DNA of 17,216 nucleotides from Selenomonas sp. (GCF_024693525.1 NZ_JAILKR010000024.1:1-17216), one strand, 5' to 3'; shown: positions 1-7,451, counted from the stretch's first letter. A program made the numbers and translations. The notes: a model not told the origin generated them from the letters alone.

Positions 1-10
1 GAGAGTTTCT

Positions 11-493
11 ATGGATGTAATAGATTTTTCGGCGGCCCGCCAGCGGCGGCTGGCGGCGATGGCGCGGACCAAGGCCGGGCCTCAGGCGCGGTTTGCTGCC
101 ATGCAGGAGGCGCTCAGCCAGGATGAGCTGACGGCTATGGGACGCATTGTCCAGCAGCATGCCCTGCGGCTGGCCTATCGCATCGTGGCCGCAAGCCCTG
201 TATGGGGGAAGCCCGAAGAAGCGGAGCCGTTGCGGATTTGGACAGAGCTGGAGGCAGTGGTGCCGGTGCTAGCGGATCTGATCATGGCGGAAAGCTATAT
301 GCCAGCGGCGGTACGCATGGCAGGCACGCGCCTGACCGCCAATGAGGTCGGCCTATGGGCTGCGCGCCGTATGGTACTTGACTATCTGCTGATATTGATT
401 GATGACAACAGTCGTCCTGACGATTGGCTCGATATCCGCGACAGGGAACCACTGCGCAATGTATTTGCGTATTTAGGCTATGCGATGGATTGA
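11..493 (+). CDS. Uncharacterised 160-aa protein
   Basis: I do not recognise the family. The product is 160 aa, mostly helical in character, with an Arg/Ala-rich N-terminus and an acidic Asp-rich C-terminal part (IDDNSRPDDWLDIRD). There is no signal peptide or obvious membrane segment, so it is probably cytoplasmic. The ATG at 11 has only a partial ribosome site (GAGAG, positions 1-5). The frame stays open to the window edge, so the true start could lie further upstream. Codon use (GC-rich third positions) matches the neighbouring genes. A second small ORF starts 24 bases after its stop behind a good ribosome site, so the two are probably cotranscribed. That a protein is encoded here is fairly sure; its function is unknown. 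Confidence 0.7.
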   Translation: MDVIDFSAARQRRLAAMARTKAGPQARFAAMQEALSQDELTAMGRIVQQHALRLAYRIVAASPVWGKPEEAEPLRIWTELEAVVPVLADLIMAESYMPAAVRMAGTRLTANEVGLWAARRMVLDYLLILIDDNSRPDDWLDIRDREPLRNVFAYLGYAMD

Positions 494-516
494 CTTACAG
501 GAGAAACGGTGAGGAA

Positions 517-672
517 ATGACGAAGGCATATGACGAAGAACTGCGCGCGAAACTATTGGGCAAGAACGGCCGGAATGGGCAGCCTTTGGGAAACAGTCAA
601 AGGAGCCTTGGCGAGTCGAAACCGCCAATCGCAAGCCCAAAGGCTTGGGGATTCAGCATGATTATCCCGTGA
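517..672 (+). CDS. Small ORF of 51 aa, possibly frameshifted
   Basis: The ATG at 517 follows AGGAGAAACGGTGAGG, a good ribosome site, and begins MTKAYDEELRAKLLGKNG. This frame ends at 672. However, another frame is open from 534 to the TGA at 753-755 without a start codon of its own, and its translation looks more protein-like (PEWAAFGKQSKEPWRV, then DAAIDVLRLWWQI). A one-base deletion around 560-572 in a longer gene of about 79 codons would explain both observations. I cannot tell a real frameshift from a sequencing error or a genuine short ORF. No family is recognised. Confidence 0.35.
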   Translation: MTKAYDEELRAKLLGKNGRNGQPLGNSQRSLGESKPPIASPKAWGFSMIIP

Positions 673-709
673 GGATTCACTTTGATGCGGCAATTGATGT
701 TCTTCGTTT

Positions 710-892
710 ATGGTGGCAGATACGGGAAATGAACTGGCAATGCCAGACGGGTTGACCGGGGAGGAGCAGGTTTGCTGGCAGTATTTGACTTGTCAACCAG
801 CGGCAGCCAAGCGTTTAGAGCAGGAGAAGATTCCAGCGCTTGAAGTAAGGGCGGCTTTGGATCGTCTGTTGGGACAGAAAGGCGACGAATAA
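710..892 (+). CDS. Small uncharacterised ORF, 60 aa
   Basis: This ORF is open from ATG 710 to TAA 892. The part from about residue 14 (LTGEEQVCWQYLTCQPAAAKR) to the end looks like a genuine helical protein, with a Leu/Ala/Glu pattern and a charged C-terminus. The start is uncertain: neither ATG 710 nor the in-frame ATG 740 has a clear ribosome site. The ORF overlaps the alternative frame that ends at 755, so it may be a translationally coupled gene or the 3' part of a broken one. A perfect TTGACTTGTCAA palindrome lies inside it at 785-796. Function unknown. Confidence 0.45.
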   Translation: MVADTGNELAMPDGLTGEEQVCWQYLTCQPAAAKRLEQEKIPALEVRAALDRLLGQKGDE

Positions 893-928
893 GCGGAATC
901 GGTTAGAAAAGCGGCAGGAGGGATGGCG

Positions 929-1759
929 ATGACTAAGGTGATCTGTACGTTATGCCCGCGGGAGTGCCGGCTCTCCGAGGGACAGGTGGGCTGGTGCCGG
1001 GGGCGGACTTGCCGTGAGGGCGAAGTAGTATCCCTAAATTATGGACGATTGACATCGGTGGCCTTAGACCCCATTGAGAAAAAGCCCTTGGCCCGTTTCC
1101 ATCCCGGGAGTTATATCTTATCGGTGGGAAGTTTCGGTTGTAATCTGCACTGTCCGTTTTGTCAGAATCACGCGATTTCCCAGGCGGGAGCAGAGTTTGC
1201 CACGCAGGATGTGATGCCAGCAGATCTCGTGGCCTTGGCCAAGGAGCTGGCGGCCCGGCCCGCAGGCAATCTCGGCGTGGCGTTCACCTACAATGAGCCG
1301 CTTATAGGCTATGAATTCGTTCGTGATACGGCAAAGTTGCTGCATGAGGCTGGGCTCAAGGTGGTACTGGTGACCAATGGCATGATAAATGCAGGGCCCT
1401 TCCTGTCACTGCTGCCACTGGTGGATGCCTTCAATATCGACTTGAAGGGCTGGCGGCAGCAGGTCTATGATGTCTGCGGCGGCAGTCTGGCGGTAGTGAA
1501 GCAGAATATCGCGGCGGCAGCAGCCATGACGCATGTGGAGGTGACGACATTGGTGGTGCCGGGACTAAATGACAGTGCCGCAGAGATGGAGGCGGAGGCA
1601 GAATGGCTGGCGTCAATTTCCCCAGAACTTCCCCTTCACGTCAGCCGGTATTTTCCCCGCTGGCAAGCATCAGAACCTGCTACGCCGGTTCCGGTGATTT
1701 ATAAATTAGCGGATATCGCACGGAAGTATTTGTCCTATGTCTATACGGGAAATTGTTAG
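929..1759 (+). CDS. amrS: AmmeMemoRadiSam system radical SAM enzyme
   Basis: This is a 276-aa radical SAM protein of the AmmeMemoRadiSam family. The 4Fe-4S/SAM motif CNLHCPFC has Cys71, Cys75 and Cys78, and the N-terminus has the family's extra Cys pattern (CTLCPRECRL, then GWC). The segments ALDPIEKKPLARFHPG and AFTYNEPLI are also typical. The family is named after its usual partners, an AMMECR1-like and a Memo-like protein; neither partner is encoded in this window. To my knowledge the substrate is not established. I chose ATG 929 because AGGAGGG (916-922) touches the alternative ATG at 923 but sits six bases before 929. The stop codon TAG lies inside the ribosome site of the next gene, so the two are transcribed together. 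Confidence 0.88.
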   Translation: MTKVICTLCPRECRLSEGQVGWCRGRTCREGEVVSLNYGRLTSVALDPIEKKPLARFHPGSYILSVGSFGCNLHCPFCQNHAISQAGAEFATQDVMPADLVALAKELAARPAGNLGVAFTYNEPLIGYEFVRDTAKLLHEAGLKVVLVTNGMINAGPFLSLLPLVDAFNIDLKGWRQQVYDVCGGSLAVVKQNIAAAAAMTHVEVTTLVVPGLNDSAAEMEAEAEWLASISPELPLHVSRYFPRWQASEPATPVPVIYKLADIARKYLSYVYTGNC

Positions 1760-1767
1760 GAGGCTTT

Positions 1768-2463
1768 ATGGATATTCAGACAGAATTGTTTCGTTTGCAG
1801 GATAAGACTTATCGGGCATTTCACTGCAAATTGATCCCCACCGTTGACCCGGAACGGGTCATTGGGGTGCGGACGCCTGCCTTGCGTCAGCTGGCAAAGA
1901 AATTGAATCGCGAGGAGGCGGACAAATTTTTGTCAGCACTTCCCCATCGGTATTATGAGGAAAATCAGCTCCATGCATTTCTCTTAGCAGCGAAGAAAGA
2001 TTATGCGGAATGTTTAAATGGGGTAGAAGTGTTTTTGCCATACGTGGATAATTGGGCTACCTGTGACCAGCTGTCGCCGAAAGTGTTTCGGAAACAGCGG
2101 CACAAGCTTTTGGAACGGATTAATGTCTGGCTGCAGTCAGCGGAAACGTATACGGTGCGTTTTGCCGTGAAAATGTTAATGGAACATTTTCTCGATGAAG
2201 ATTTTGACCGGTCCTATTTGTCCACGGTGGCAGAGCTTCACTCGGAGGAATACTATATCAATATGATGATTGCCTGGTACTTTGCCACGGCACTAGCCAA
2301 GCAATATCAGGTGGCACTGCCCTTCCTGGAAGAAAAACAGTTGGCGGTGTGGACCCATAACAAGGCGATTCAAAAAGCCATAGAAAGCCGGCGGATAACC
2401 TTGGAACAAAAGACATATCTGCGCACGTTAAAAATACCAGCAGGCAGAAAGTGTCAGCAGTGA
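1768..2463 (+). CDS. AlkD-like DNA alkylation repair protein
   Basis: The 231-aa product is an all-helical HEAT-like-repeat protein of the DNA alkylation repair family (AlkD/PF08713 type). AlkD-type enzymes are DNA glycosylases that remove alkylated bases. The hallmark segment YVDNWATCDQL is present. Trp96, Asp100, Arg131 and Trp170 fall at spacings close to the Trp109/Asp113/Arg148/Trp187 active-site set of Bacillus cereus AlkD (4, 31 and 39 here against 4, 35 and 39), which suggests a working cleft. ATG 1768 is preferred over ATG 1753 because TAGGAGG (1757-1763) precedes it by four bases. The gene starts eight bases after the amrS stop. No terminator is visible after it; the downstream gap holds the palindrome array and the tetR promoter. 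Confidence 0.85.
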   Translation: MDIQTELFRLQDKTYRAFHCKLIPTVDPERVIGVRTPALRQLAKKLNREEADKFLSALPHRYYEENQLHAFLLAAKKDYAECLNGVEVFLPYVDNWATCDQLSPKVFRKQRHKLLERINVWLQSAETYTVRFAVKMLMEHFLDEDFDRSYLSTVAELHSEEYYINMMIAWYFATALAKQYQVALPFLEEKQLAVWTHNKAIQKAIESRRITLEQKTYLRTLKIPAGRKCQQ

Positions 2464-2485
2464 AGCATTCTGAATATGTGCTCAC

Positions 2486-2557
2486 TTGACTTGTTAGCGC
2501 TAGTTGACAAGTCAAAGCTGCTTGACCTGTCAATGCCACTTGACAAGTCAGCAAAAG
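2486..2557 (+). repeat. Array of four 18-bp units with TTGACNNGTCA palindromes
   Basis: Four units begin at 2486, 2504, 2522 and 2540, exactly 18 bases apart. Each starts with an 11-base palindrome: TTGACTTGTTA (degenerate), TTGACAAGTCA, TTGACCTGTCA and TTGACAAGTCA. The seven bases between palindromes are not conserved, so selection appears to act on the palindrome and its spacing. The fourth copy supplies the -35 box of the tetR promoter. An array of binding sites for a dimeric regulator, possibly MarR- or GntR-like, fits best; the protein is not identified. Confidence 0.8.
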
Positions 2558-2568
2558 CGAAGTATACT
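2540..2568 (+). promoter_or_regulatory. Promoter of the tetR gene
   Basis: TTGACA (2540-2545) and TATACT (2563-2568) are separated by 17 bases, a near-consensus housekeeping promoter. The predicted start point, around 2575, falls at the edge of the palindromic operator at 2575-2591. The -35 box is part of the fourth palindrome of the upstream array. Confidence 0.8.
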
Positions 2569-2574
2569 CCTATT

Positions 2575-2591
2575 ACTGACTTAGGTCAATA
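2575..2591 (+). promoter_or_regulatory. TetR operator copy 1, in front of tetR
   Basis: ACTGACTTAGGTCAATA is an imperfect palindrome around TGACYWWGGTCA. It matches 15 of 17 bases of the element at 3251-3267 in front of the efflux genes. It covers the predicted transcription start of tetR and lies just before the ribosome site, the classic placement for autorepression by a TetR-family protein. Confidence 0.75.
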
Positions 2592-2604
2592 ATAGGAGGT
2601 TTTT

Positions 2605-3225
2605 ATGACGAGAGTTCGTAAGGACCCCGCCGAACGCCGGCAGGAATTGATGACAATTGCCAGGGAGCTCTTTTGTGAAAAGGGCTATGAGCAGACCATG
2701 GTTCAGGACATCTGTAAAAAGGCCGGCGTGGCGAAGGGGACGTTCTTTTACTATTTCCCGACGAAGGAAGATGTGCTTAAAGCTATTTTTGAATCATGGA
2801 TGAAGAAGTTCGTGGGGGAATATACACACAAGGCAGAAGGGCTGGATGCTGTTCAAAAGCTTCGCCTCTTTTTGCGAATGTCAGCGCGGGAAAATACCAT
2901 CGAACCATTGGTCGATAATCTTTGGGCAGAGCATTACAAAGAATTAGTTATGGTGCTTTGGCAACGTATCGTGATGGATGGATTCAATCCACTGTTGCAA
3001 AAGATTATTGCTGAGGGCAATGAGACGGGGGCGATGCAGGTCCTGCATCAGGAGGAATGTCTGGATTTTTTTTGGAGCCTTACCGAGGCGTTATGGCCAG
3101 ATGAAAAGAAGGATATCGTTACCGGTGAGAGCATGGTTATACGCATGGAGATGGCAGCCAGATTGATTGAACAGCTATTTGGCATGGAAAAGGGCAGTAT
3201 GGTGCATTGGGAAAATGCGGAGTGA
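2605..3225 (+). CDS. TetR/AcrR-family transcriptional regulator of the efflux operon
   Basis: The 206-aa product has an N-terminal helix-turn-helix of the TetR family. Residues 31-56 carry the conserved run from TMVQDICKKAGVAKGTFFYY to PTKED. The C-terminal domain, from about residue 60, is variable and probably binds a ligand; the ligand cannot be read from the sequence. The ATG follows AGGAGG (2594-2599) by five bases. The protein probably represses its own promoter and the RND pump genes downstream through the two near-identical operators at 2575 and 3251, and is released by a pump substrate. The gene ends inside the left arm of a terminator hairpin. Confidence 0.88.
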   Translation: MTRVRKDPAERRQELMTIARELFCEKGYEQTMVQDICKKAGVAKGTFFYYFPTKEDVLKAIFESWMKKFVGEYTHKAEGLDAVQKLRLFLRMSARENTIEPLVDNLWAEHYKELVMVLWQRIVMDGFNPLLQKIIAEGNETGAMQVLHQEECLDFFWSLTEALWPDEKKDIVTGESMVIRMEMAARLIEQLFGMEKGSMVHWENAE

Positions 3226-3243
3226 GTTCCGCATTTTATTTTT
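3212..3243 (+). terminator. Intrinsic terminator or attenuator after tetR
   Basis: A 10-bp perfect stem (3212-3221 with 3228-3237, core ATGCGGA/TCCGCAT) with a six-base loop is followed by ATTTTTG. The left arm and loop overlap the last codons and stop of tetR. It would reduce read-through from tetR into the pump genes. Confidence 0.75.
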
Positions 3244-3250
3244 GCAGACT

Positions 3251-3267
3251 ACTGACCTTGGTCAATA
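3251..3267 (+). promoter_or_regulatory. TetR operator copy 2, in front of the efflux genes
   Basis: ACTGACCTTGGTCAATA carries the perfect 12-base palindrome TGACCTTGGTCA. It is the second copy of the element at 2575-2591 and directly abuts the ribosome site AAAGGGGA (3267-3274) of the adaptor gene. I could not assign a convincing -35/-10 pair between the tetR terminator and this site. Confidence 0.75.
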
Positions 3268-3280
3268 AAGGGGATTGATG

Positions 3281-4372
3281 ATGAAAAACAAGACGCGTAA
3301 TATGATGTTGGGGGGATTGGCCGTGATAATCGCGATAATGGGCTGGCGTATGGCAGGGGCTGAAGAAGATGAGGCCGCAGCGGCCCAGCCGATTGCCGTT
3401 TCGACAGATGCGGTTACCTATATTGAAAAGCCGGCGGTTATGCCCCTTTCGGGAAGTGTGGAGGGGCTCACTTCGTCGATTATCAGCAGCCGGTTTTCGG
3501 GGCAGGTGACAAATGTTTTGGTGGAAGATGGACAGGCCGTAAGCAAAGGACAGCCATTGTTGGTAATGGATACGGTAGAATTGCGCAATACGTTGCGGGT
3601 GGCCCAGAACAGCGTGAATCAGACAAGGGCGAAATATGATAACGACTGTGATGAATACAATCGTTATCAGATTTTATTTGACCGAGGCGCTTATTCCCGT
3701 CAGCAATTGGAAACAGCCCGCACGAAGATGCTGGCCAGTCAAGCGGATTATGATTCGGCGCAGGCAAATCTAAGCAGTGCGGAAAAGCAGGTGGCTGAAG
3801 CTACGGTGGTAAGCCCGGTAGATGGCGTCATTGCTAATAAAAATCTCACCAATGGACAGAATGTTTCGGCTGGCAATCCGCTTATGACCGTTGAACAGCT
3901 TGATGCGGTTCACGTGGTTGTACAGGTCGAGCAGCAGGAGATGGCCTATTTGAAAATGGGGGATTCGGTTGCTATTACGGTAGATACGTATTCAGATAAA
4001 ACCTTCACGGGCACAGTGGATGTCATCAGTCCGGTGGCGGGGAAAGAAAGCCGCATGTTTCGGGTTAAAGTCAAAGTGGATAATCCCGATGCCTTGCTGA
4101 AGCCGGGGATGTTTGTGCAGGTGCAGTTGAATCTGGGAACGCCCAAAACCGTATTGTCGGTTCCGCAAAAGGCAGTGCTAGGACAAAAAGGGGTTCAGTA
4201 TGTGTTCACGGTGGAAGATGGCAAAGCCAAAAAGGTTCGGGTGGAAACGGGAGATATTGTAGGTGACCGTATCGAAATCGTTACCGGTGCTGATGCGGGG
4301 ATGGTGGTATTGACGGATAATCTCGATAAGCTAAAAGACGGTAATCCGGTGCAATTAGGAGATGAAGCATGA
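3281..4372 (+). CDS. RND efflux periplasmic adaptor subunit (HlyD/AcrA-like)
   Basis: This is the membrane fusion protein of a tripartite drug efflux pump. The 363-aa product has an N-terminal hydrophobic segment (about residues 8-24, MMLGGLAVIIAIMGW) that is a signal or anchor. There is no lipobox cysteine, so it is not a lipoprotein. Then come the first lipoyl half (GQVTNVLVEDGQAVSKGQPL), a Gln/Ala-rich coiled-coil hairpin, the second lipoyl half (VVSPVDGVIANKNLTNGQ), a beta-barrel and a C-terminal membrane-proximal region. ATG 3281 is six bases after AAAGGGGA; ATG 3278 is an alternative. The gene overlaps the permease gene by four bases (ATGA), which implies coupled translation. Confidence 0.9.
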   Translation: MKNKTRNMMLGGLAVIIAIMGWRMAGAEEDEAAAAQPIAVSTDAVTYIEKPAVMPLSGSVEGLTSSIISSRFSGQVTNVLVEDGQAVSKGQPLLVMDTVELRNTLRVAQNSVNQTRAKYDNDCDEYNRYQILFDRGAYSRQQLETARTKMLASQADYDSAQANLSSAEKQVAEATVVSPVDGVIANKNLTNGQNVSAGNPLMTVEQLDAVHVVVQVEQQEMAYLKMGDSVAITVDTYSDKTFTGTVDVISPVAGKESRMFRVKVKVDNPDALLKPGMFVQVQLNLGTPKTVLSVPQKAVLGQKGVQYVFTVEDGKAKKVRVETGDIVGDRIEIVTGADAGMVVLTDNLDKLKDGNPVQLGDEA

Positions 4373-7300
4373 GTTTACCAGAAATCAGTATCAAGCGGCC
4401 GGTGTTTGCCACGGTGATTTTGGCGGCATTAATCCTCATGGGGATTGTGAATTATGGCAAAATGAATGTGGATGAAATGCCGGATACAAGCCTTCCCTAT
4501 GTTTCGGTGAGCATTACCTATGAAGGGGCGCAGCCGGATCAGGTGGATGCGCAGGTAACGCAAAAGGTCGAGGAAGCCGTAGGTGAGGCCCGCGGCGTCA
4601 AACATATTGAATCGACTTCCCGTGAGGGCGAGGCGGAAATCAATGTGGAATTTAATTTTGGCATTGATCCGGCGGCTGCTGCCCAGGAAATTCGCGATAA
4701 GGTCGGTGCGATTCGTGGTGAATTGCCCGATACGGTCAAAGAACCGGTTATTTCGCGCTTTGACATGAATGCCCAGCCGGTGGTGTCCATTGCCCTGACC
4801 TCGGAAACTGCCAGCCTGCGCGAAATCAGTATCTTTGTTGAGGATGTCTTAAAACCGCGCTTGCAGAAAATCAATGGTGTGGGCCAGGTGACCATCAGCG
4901 GGCGGCAGGAGCGTGAGATTCAACTGCTGTTAGACCAGGAAAAGTTGAATGCCTTTGGGTTGACGGTGGCGGATATCGGGCAGCAATTGAAGGCCGTCAA
5001 TCAGGATGTGCCAGCCGGCAAACTTCAGGATAAAAAGCAACAGCTTTCTGTGCGGACGGCGGGGGATTTCAAGAATGTGCAACAGTTTGATTCGGTTATC
5101 GTCGGGCTTCGCGATAATACTCCCCTATATTTTTGGCAGGTGGGCGAGGCCAAGGATACCGTCAAGGATATTACGAGTACCGCCCGCTATGATGGCAAAC
5201 CGGCGATTGGCATTGCCATCGGCAAGCAGTCCGGCGGCAATGCCGTCAAGGTGGCGACAGCTGTCAAGCAGGAACTGGAAAAGCTGAAACAGGAACTGCC
5301 AGCGGGGATGGAAATCCAGCTGGTTCGCGATGATGCCCAGCGTGTGGCCGAATCCATTACCGAAGTTTGGTTTGACCTCATAATCGGCAGTATTTTTGCG
5401 GTGCTTATCGTATTTTGGTTTTTGGGCGATTGGCGCAGTACCGTTATCAGTGCTTTGGCAATTCCGGCCTCCATTGCGTCGACGTTCTTGTTTATGAAGG
5501 TGGCAGGCTTTTCCATCAACAGTATGTCCCTGTTGGGGCTGTCCTTGTCGGTGGGCCTGCTTATCGATGATGCTATTGTGGTCATTGAAAACATAATCCG
5601 CCATCGCAATATGGGAAAAGAGGCCAAGCAGGCAGCGATAGACGGTACGAAGGAAATCGCCTTGGCGGTTATGGCGACTACCTTTACGGTGGCGGCGGTA
5701 TTTTTACCCGTGGGCTTTATGTCTGGGGTAGATGGACAGATGTTTAAGGAATTTGGCTTGTCGATTGCCTTTGCGGTGCTGGTGTCTCTATTCGTTTCCT
5801 TTACCTTGACGCCGATGATGGCAGCTCTTTATCTGCCGGTAGGGGAGCCATCCATGCCCCGCTGCCTGCAAAAGGTCTGGCAGCGTTGGCAGGTGGGCTT
5901 TGACTGGGTGACGGCGTGGTATGGCCGAACCTTGCGTTGCTTGCTCCAGGGGGATCGCGGGCGGGTGCTTGGGGTGGCGCTGGGCTTGTTTTTGCTGAGT
6001 CTGTGTATTTCCCCCTTTTTGGGTTCCACCTTTATGCCTGCTACCGACCAGTCCCAGTTTACGGTTAAGGTACAGGCGGCATCCGATGCTACGGTGGAAG
6101 CAATGGATGCGCAGTCGGCAGAACTTACTGCCGTGCTGCAGCAGCTTCCCGAGGTTCGGCACGTTTATGCCACAACGGCAAATCGGGAGCACAATCTCTT
6201 TGTGCAATTGGTGCCAAAGAAAGAACGCAGCCGCAGTCAAAAGGAAATCATTGGGGAGATTCGCCAGCAGTTCAATAAAATTCCAGGGGTTCGCGCGGAT
6301 TTTGTGGAGAGTGAGGATAAGCCCATTGCTATTTCGATAACGGGGCCATCCCAATCGGAATTGGTACCCTTGGCCGATAAGGTGCAGCAGGAATTGGAAA
6401 AGGTGCCCGGCGTACAGGATATTGCCTCAACGTACCATGCGGGACTGCCAACCTTGAATTTGCAGGTTCGAGAAGAGCGCGCCAGTGACCTGGGAATTTC
6501 TTCCAGCGCAATTGGCACGACGATGCAGACCATGCTTAGCGGGGCGACGGTGGGAAAATTCAGCGATAAGGATGAGCGGGTGGATATCCGAATGCGACTG
6601 GCTGATGATGCCCGCAATCGGGTGGATATGCTGCGTAAAGTTTATGTGCCCAGCGAACATCAGATAGAAGGCAGGGCCATGCTGGTGCCGCTTTCCCAGG
6701 TGGCGGCTTGGCAGTACAGCACCAGTTCCAGCGATATTCGCCGCTATGACCGTCAAAAGGAGATTCGCTTGAGTGCCAATGTGGAGGGAACTTCGATGGG
6801 AGAAGCCAATGAGGCCTTTTTTGAAAAGATGGAATCCATGCAGGTGCCGATGGGGTATAAAGTCGGACAGGCTGGTGCCGGAAATGATATGGATGATTCC
6901 TTTTCGAATATGGCTATGGCACTGGCCATGGCGGTGGCCTTCATCTTTATGATATTGGCGGCTCAGTTTGAAAGTTACAGTGAGCCTTTTGCTATTATGT
7001 TTTCACTGCCGCTGGCTATGATTGGTGCTTTGGCGGGGTTGTTTATTGCTGGCAGCGAATTGAGTCTCGTATCCCTTATCGGCATTATGATGCTGATGGG
7101 CCTGGTGACGAAGAATGCGATTTTGCTCATCGATTTTGCCAAGCAGCGTATTGAGGGCGGGGTTCCCTGTAAGGAAGCCTTGGCGGAAGCTGGATGCATT
7201 CGCCTGCGTCCAATTTTAATGACTAGTATCGTGATGATATTTGGCATGTTGCCGATAGCCTTGGGGCTTGGCCCCGGCGCAGAGGCGCGGGCTCCGATGG

Positions 7301-7410
7301 CCCATGCTATAATCGGCGGCGTGCTCACTTCAACTTTGCTGACGCTGGTGGTAGTTCCCACTATCTATGATTTGATTCATCAGTGGCGAAGACGGGAAGA
7401 AAATCGTTAA
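4369..7410 (+). CDS. RND multidrug efflux permease (AcrB/MexB-like, HAE1 family)
   Basis: The 1013-aa inner-membrane proton/drug antiporter has the two-fold repeat typical of HAE1 pumps: 12 membrane helices and two large periplasmic loops. The proton-relay pair Asp400-Asp401 lies in TM4 (GLLIDDAIVVIEN), and Lys915 lies in TM10 (GLVTKNAILLIDFA). The N-terminus (SIKRPVFATVILAALILMG) is typical, and the length is slightly below that of E. coli AcrB. It works with the adaptor encoded just upstream and with an outer-membrane channel. No TolC-like gene is in the window, so the channel must be encoded elsewhere. Expression is probably controlled by the TetR protein. Substrates cannot be predicted. 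Confidence 0.93.
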   Translation: MSLPEISIKRPVFATVILAALILMGIVNYGKMNVDEMPDTSLPYVSVSITYEGAQPDQVDAQVTQKVEEAVGEARGVKHIESTSREGEAEINVEFNFGIDPAAAAQEIRDKVGAIRGELPDTVKEPVISRFDMNAQPVVSIALTSETASLREISIFVEDVLKPRLQKINGVGQVTISGRQEREIQLLLDQEKLNAFGLTVADIGQQLKAVNQDVPAGKLQDKKQQLSVRTAGDFKNVQQFDSVIVGLRDNTPLYFWQVGEAKDTVKDITSTARYDGKPAIGIAIGKQSGGNAVKVATAVKQELEKLKQELPAGMEIQLVRDDAQRVAESITEVWFDLIIGSIFAVLIVFWFLGDWRSTVISALAIPASIASTFLFMKVAGFSINSMSLLGLSLSVGLLIDDAIVVIENIIRHRNMGKEAKQAAIDGTKEIALAVMATTFTVAAVFLPVGFMSGVDGQMFKEFGLSIAFAVLVSLFVSFTLTPMMAALYLPVGEPSMPRCLQKVWQRWQVGFDWVTAWYGRTLRCLLQGDRGRVLGVALGLFLLSLCISPFLGSTFMPATDQSQFTVKVQAASDATVEAMDAQSAELTAVLQQLPEVRHVYATTANREHNLFVQLVPKKERSRSQKEIIGEIRQQFNKIPGVRADFVESEDKPIAISITGPSQSELVPLADKVQQELEKVPGVQDIASTYHAGLPTLNLQVREERASDLGISSSAIGTTMQTMLSGATVGKFSDKDERVDIRMRLADDARNRVDMLRKVYVPSEHQIEGRAMLVPLSQVAAWQYSTSSSDIRRYDRQKEIRLSANVEGTSMGEANEAFFEKMESMQVPMGYKVGQAGAGNDMDDSFSNMAMALAMAVAFIFMILAAQFESYSEPFAIMFSLPLAMIGALAGLFIAGSELSLVSLIGIMMLMGLVTKNAILLIDFAKQRIEGGVPCKEALAEAGCIRLRPILMTSIVMIFGMLPIALGLGPGAEARAPMAHAIIGGVLTSTLLTLVVVPTIYDLIHQWRRREENR

Positions 7411-7426
7411 GGTTTTGCTGGTTTTG

Positions 7427-7435
7427 TGTTATAAT
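7427..7435 (+). promoter_or_regulatory. Extended -10 promoter upstream of sbcDC
   Basis: TGTTATAAT combines a perfect -10 box (7430-7435) with the TGn extension. The -35 position (7407-7412, TTAAGG) is a poor match, as is common for extended -10 promoters. It begins 17 bases after the RND stop and would start transcription near 7442, just ahead of the hairpin at 7452-7493. Confidence 0.6.
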
Positions 7436-7451
7436 GCTAATGGATAATTTC

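Noticed and set aside
424..516. 5' extension of the small ORF at 517 back to position 424
   Set aside because: This part overlaps the end of the upstream gene out of frame. The ribosome site lies directly before 517.
753..755. TGA as a selenocysteine codon in the 534-755 frame
   Set aside because: The sequence after the TGA in this frame soon stops and is not protein-like, and no SECIS-type hairpin directly follows.
2258..2554. Minus-strand ORF with a six-residue repeat (LTCQVA, LTGQAA, LTCQLA, LTSQVS)
   Set aside because: The repeat is the 18-bp palindrome array read backwards, and the rest is the shadow of the alkylation repair gene. There is no ribosome site.
2486..2557. CRISPR array
   Set aside because: The unit is only 18 bp, the conserved part is an 11-bp palindrome, the spacers are seven bases long, and there are no cas genes.
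5125..6354. Long minus-strand ORFs opposite the RND permease gene
   Set aside because: The + strand frame is a complete, motif-rich RND transporter. The minus ORFs lack starts with ribosome sites and recognisable content.
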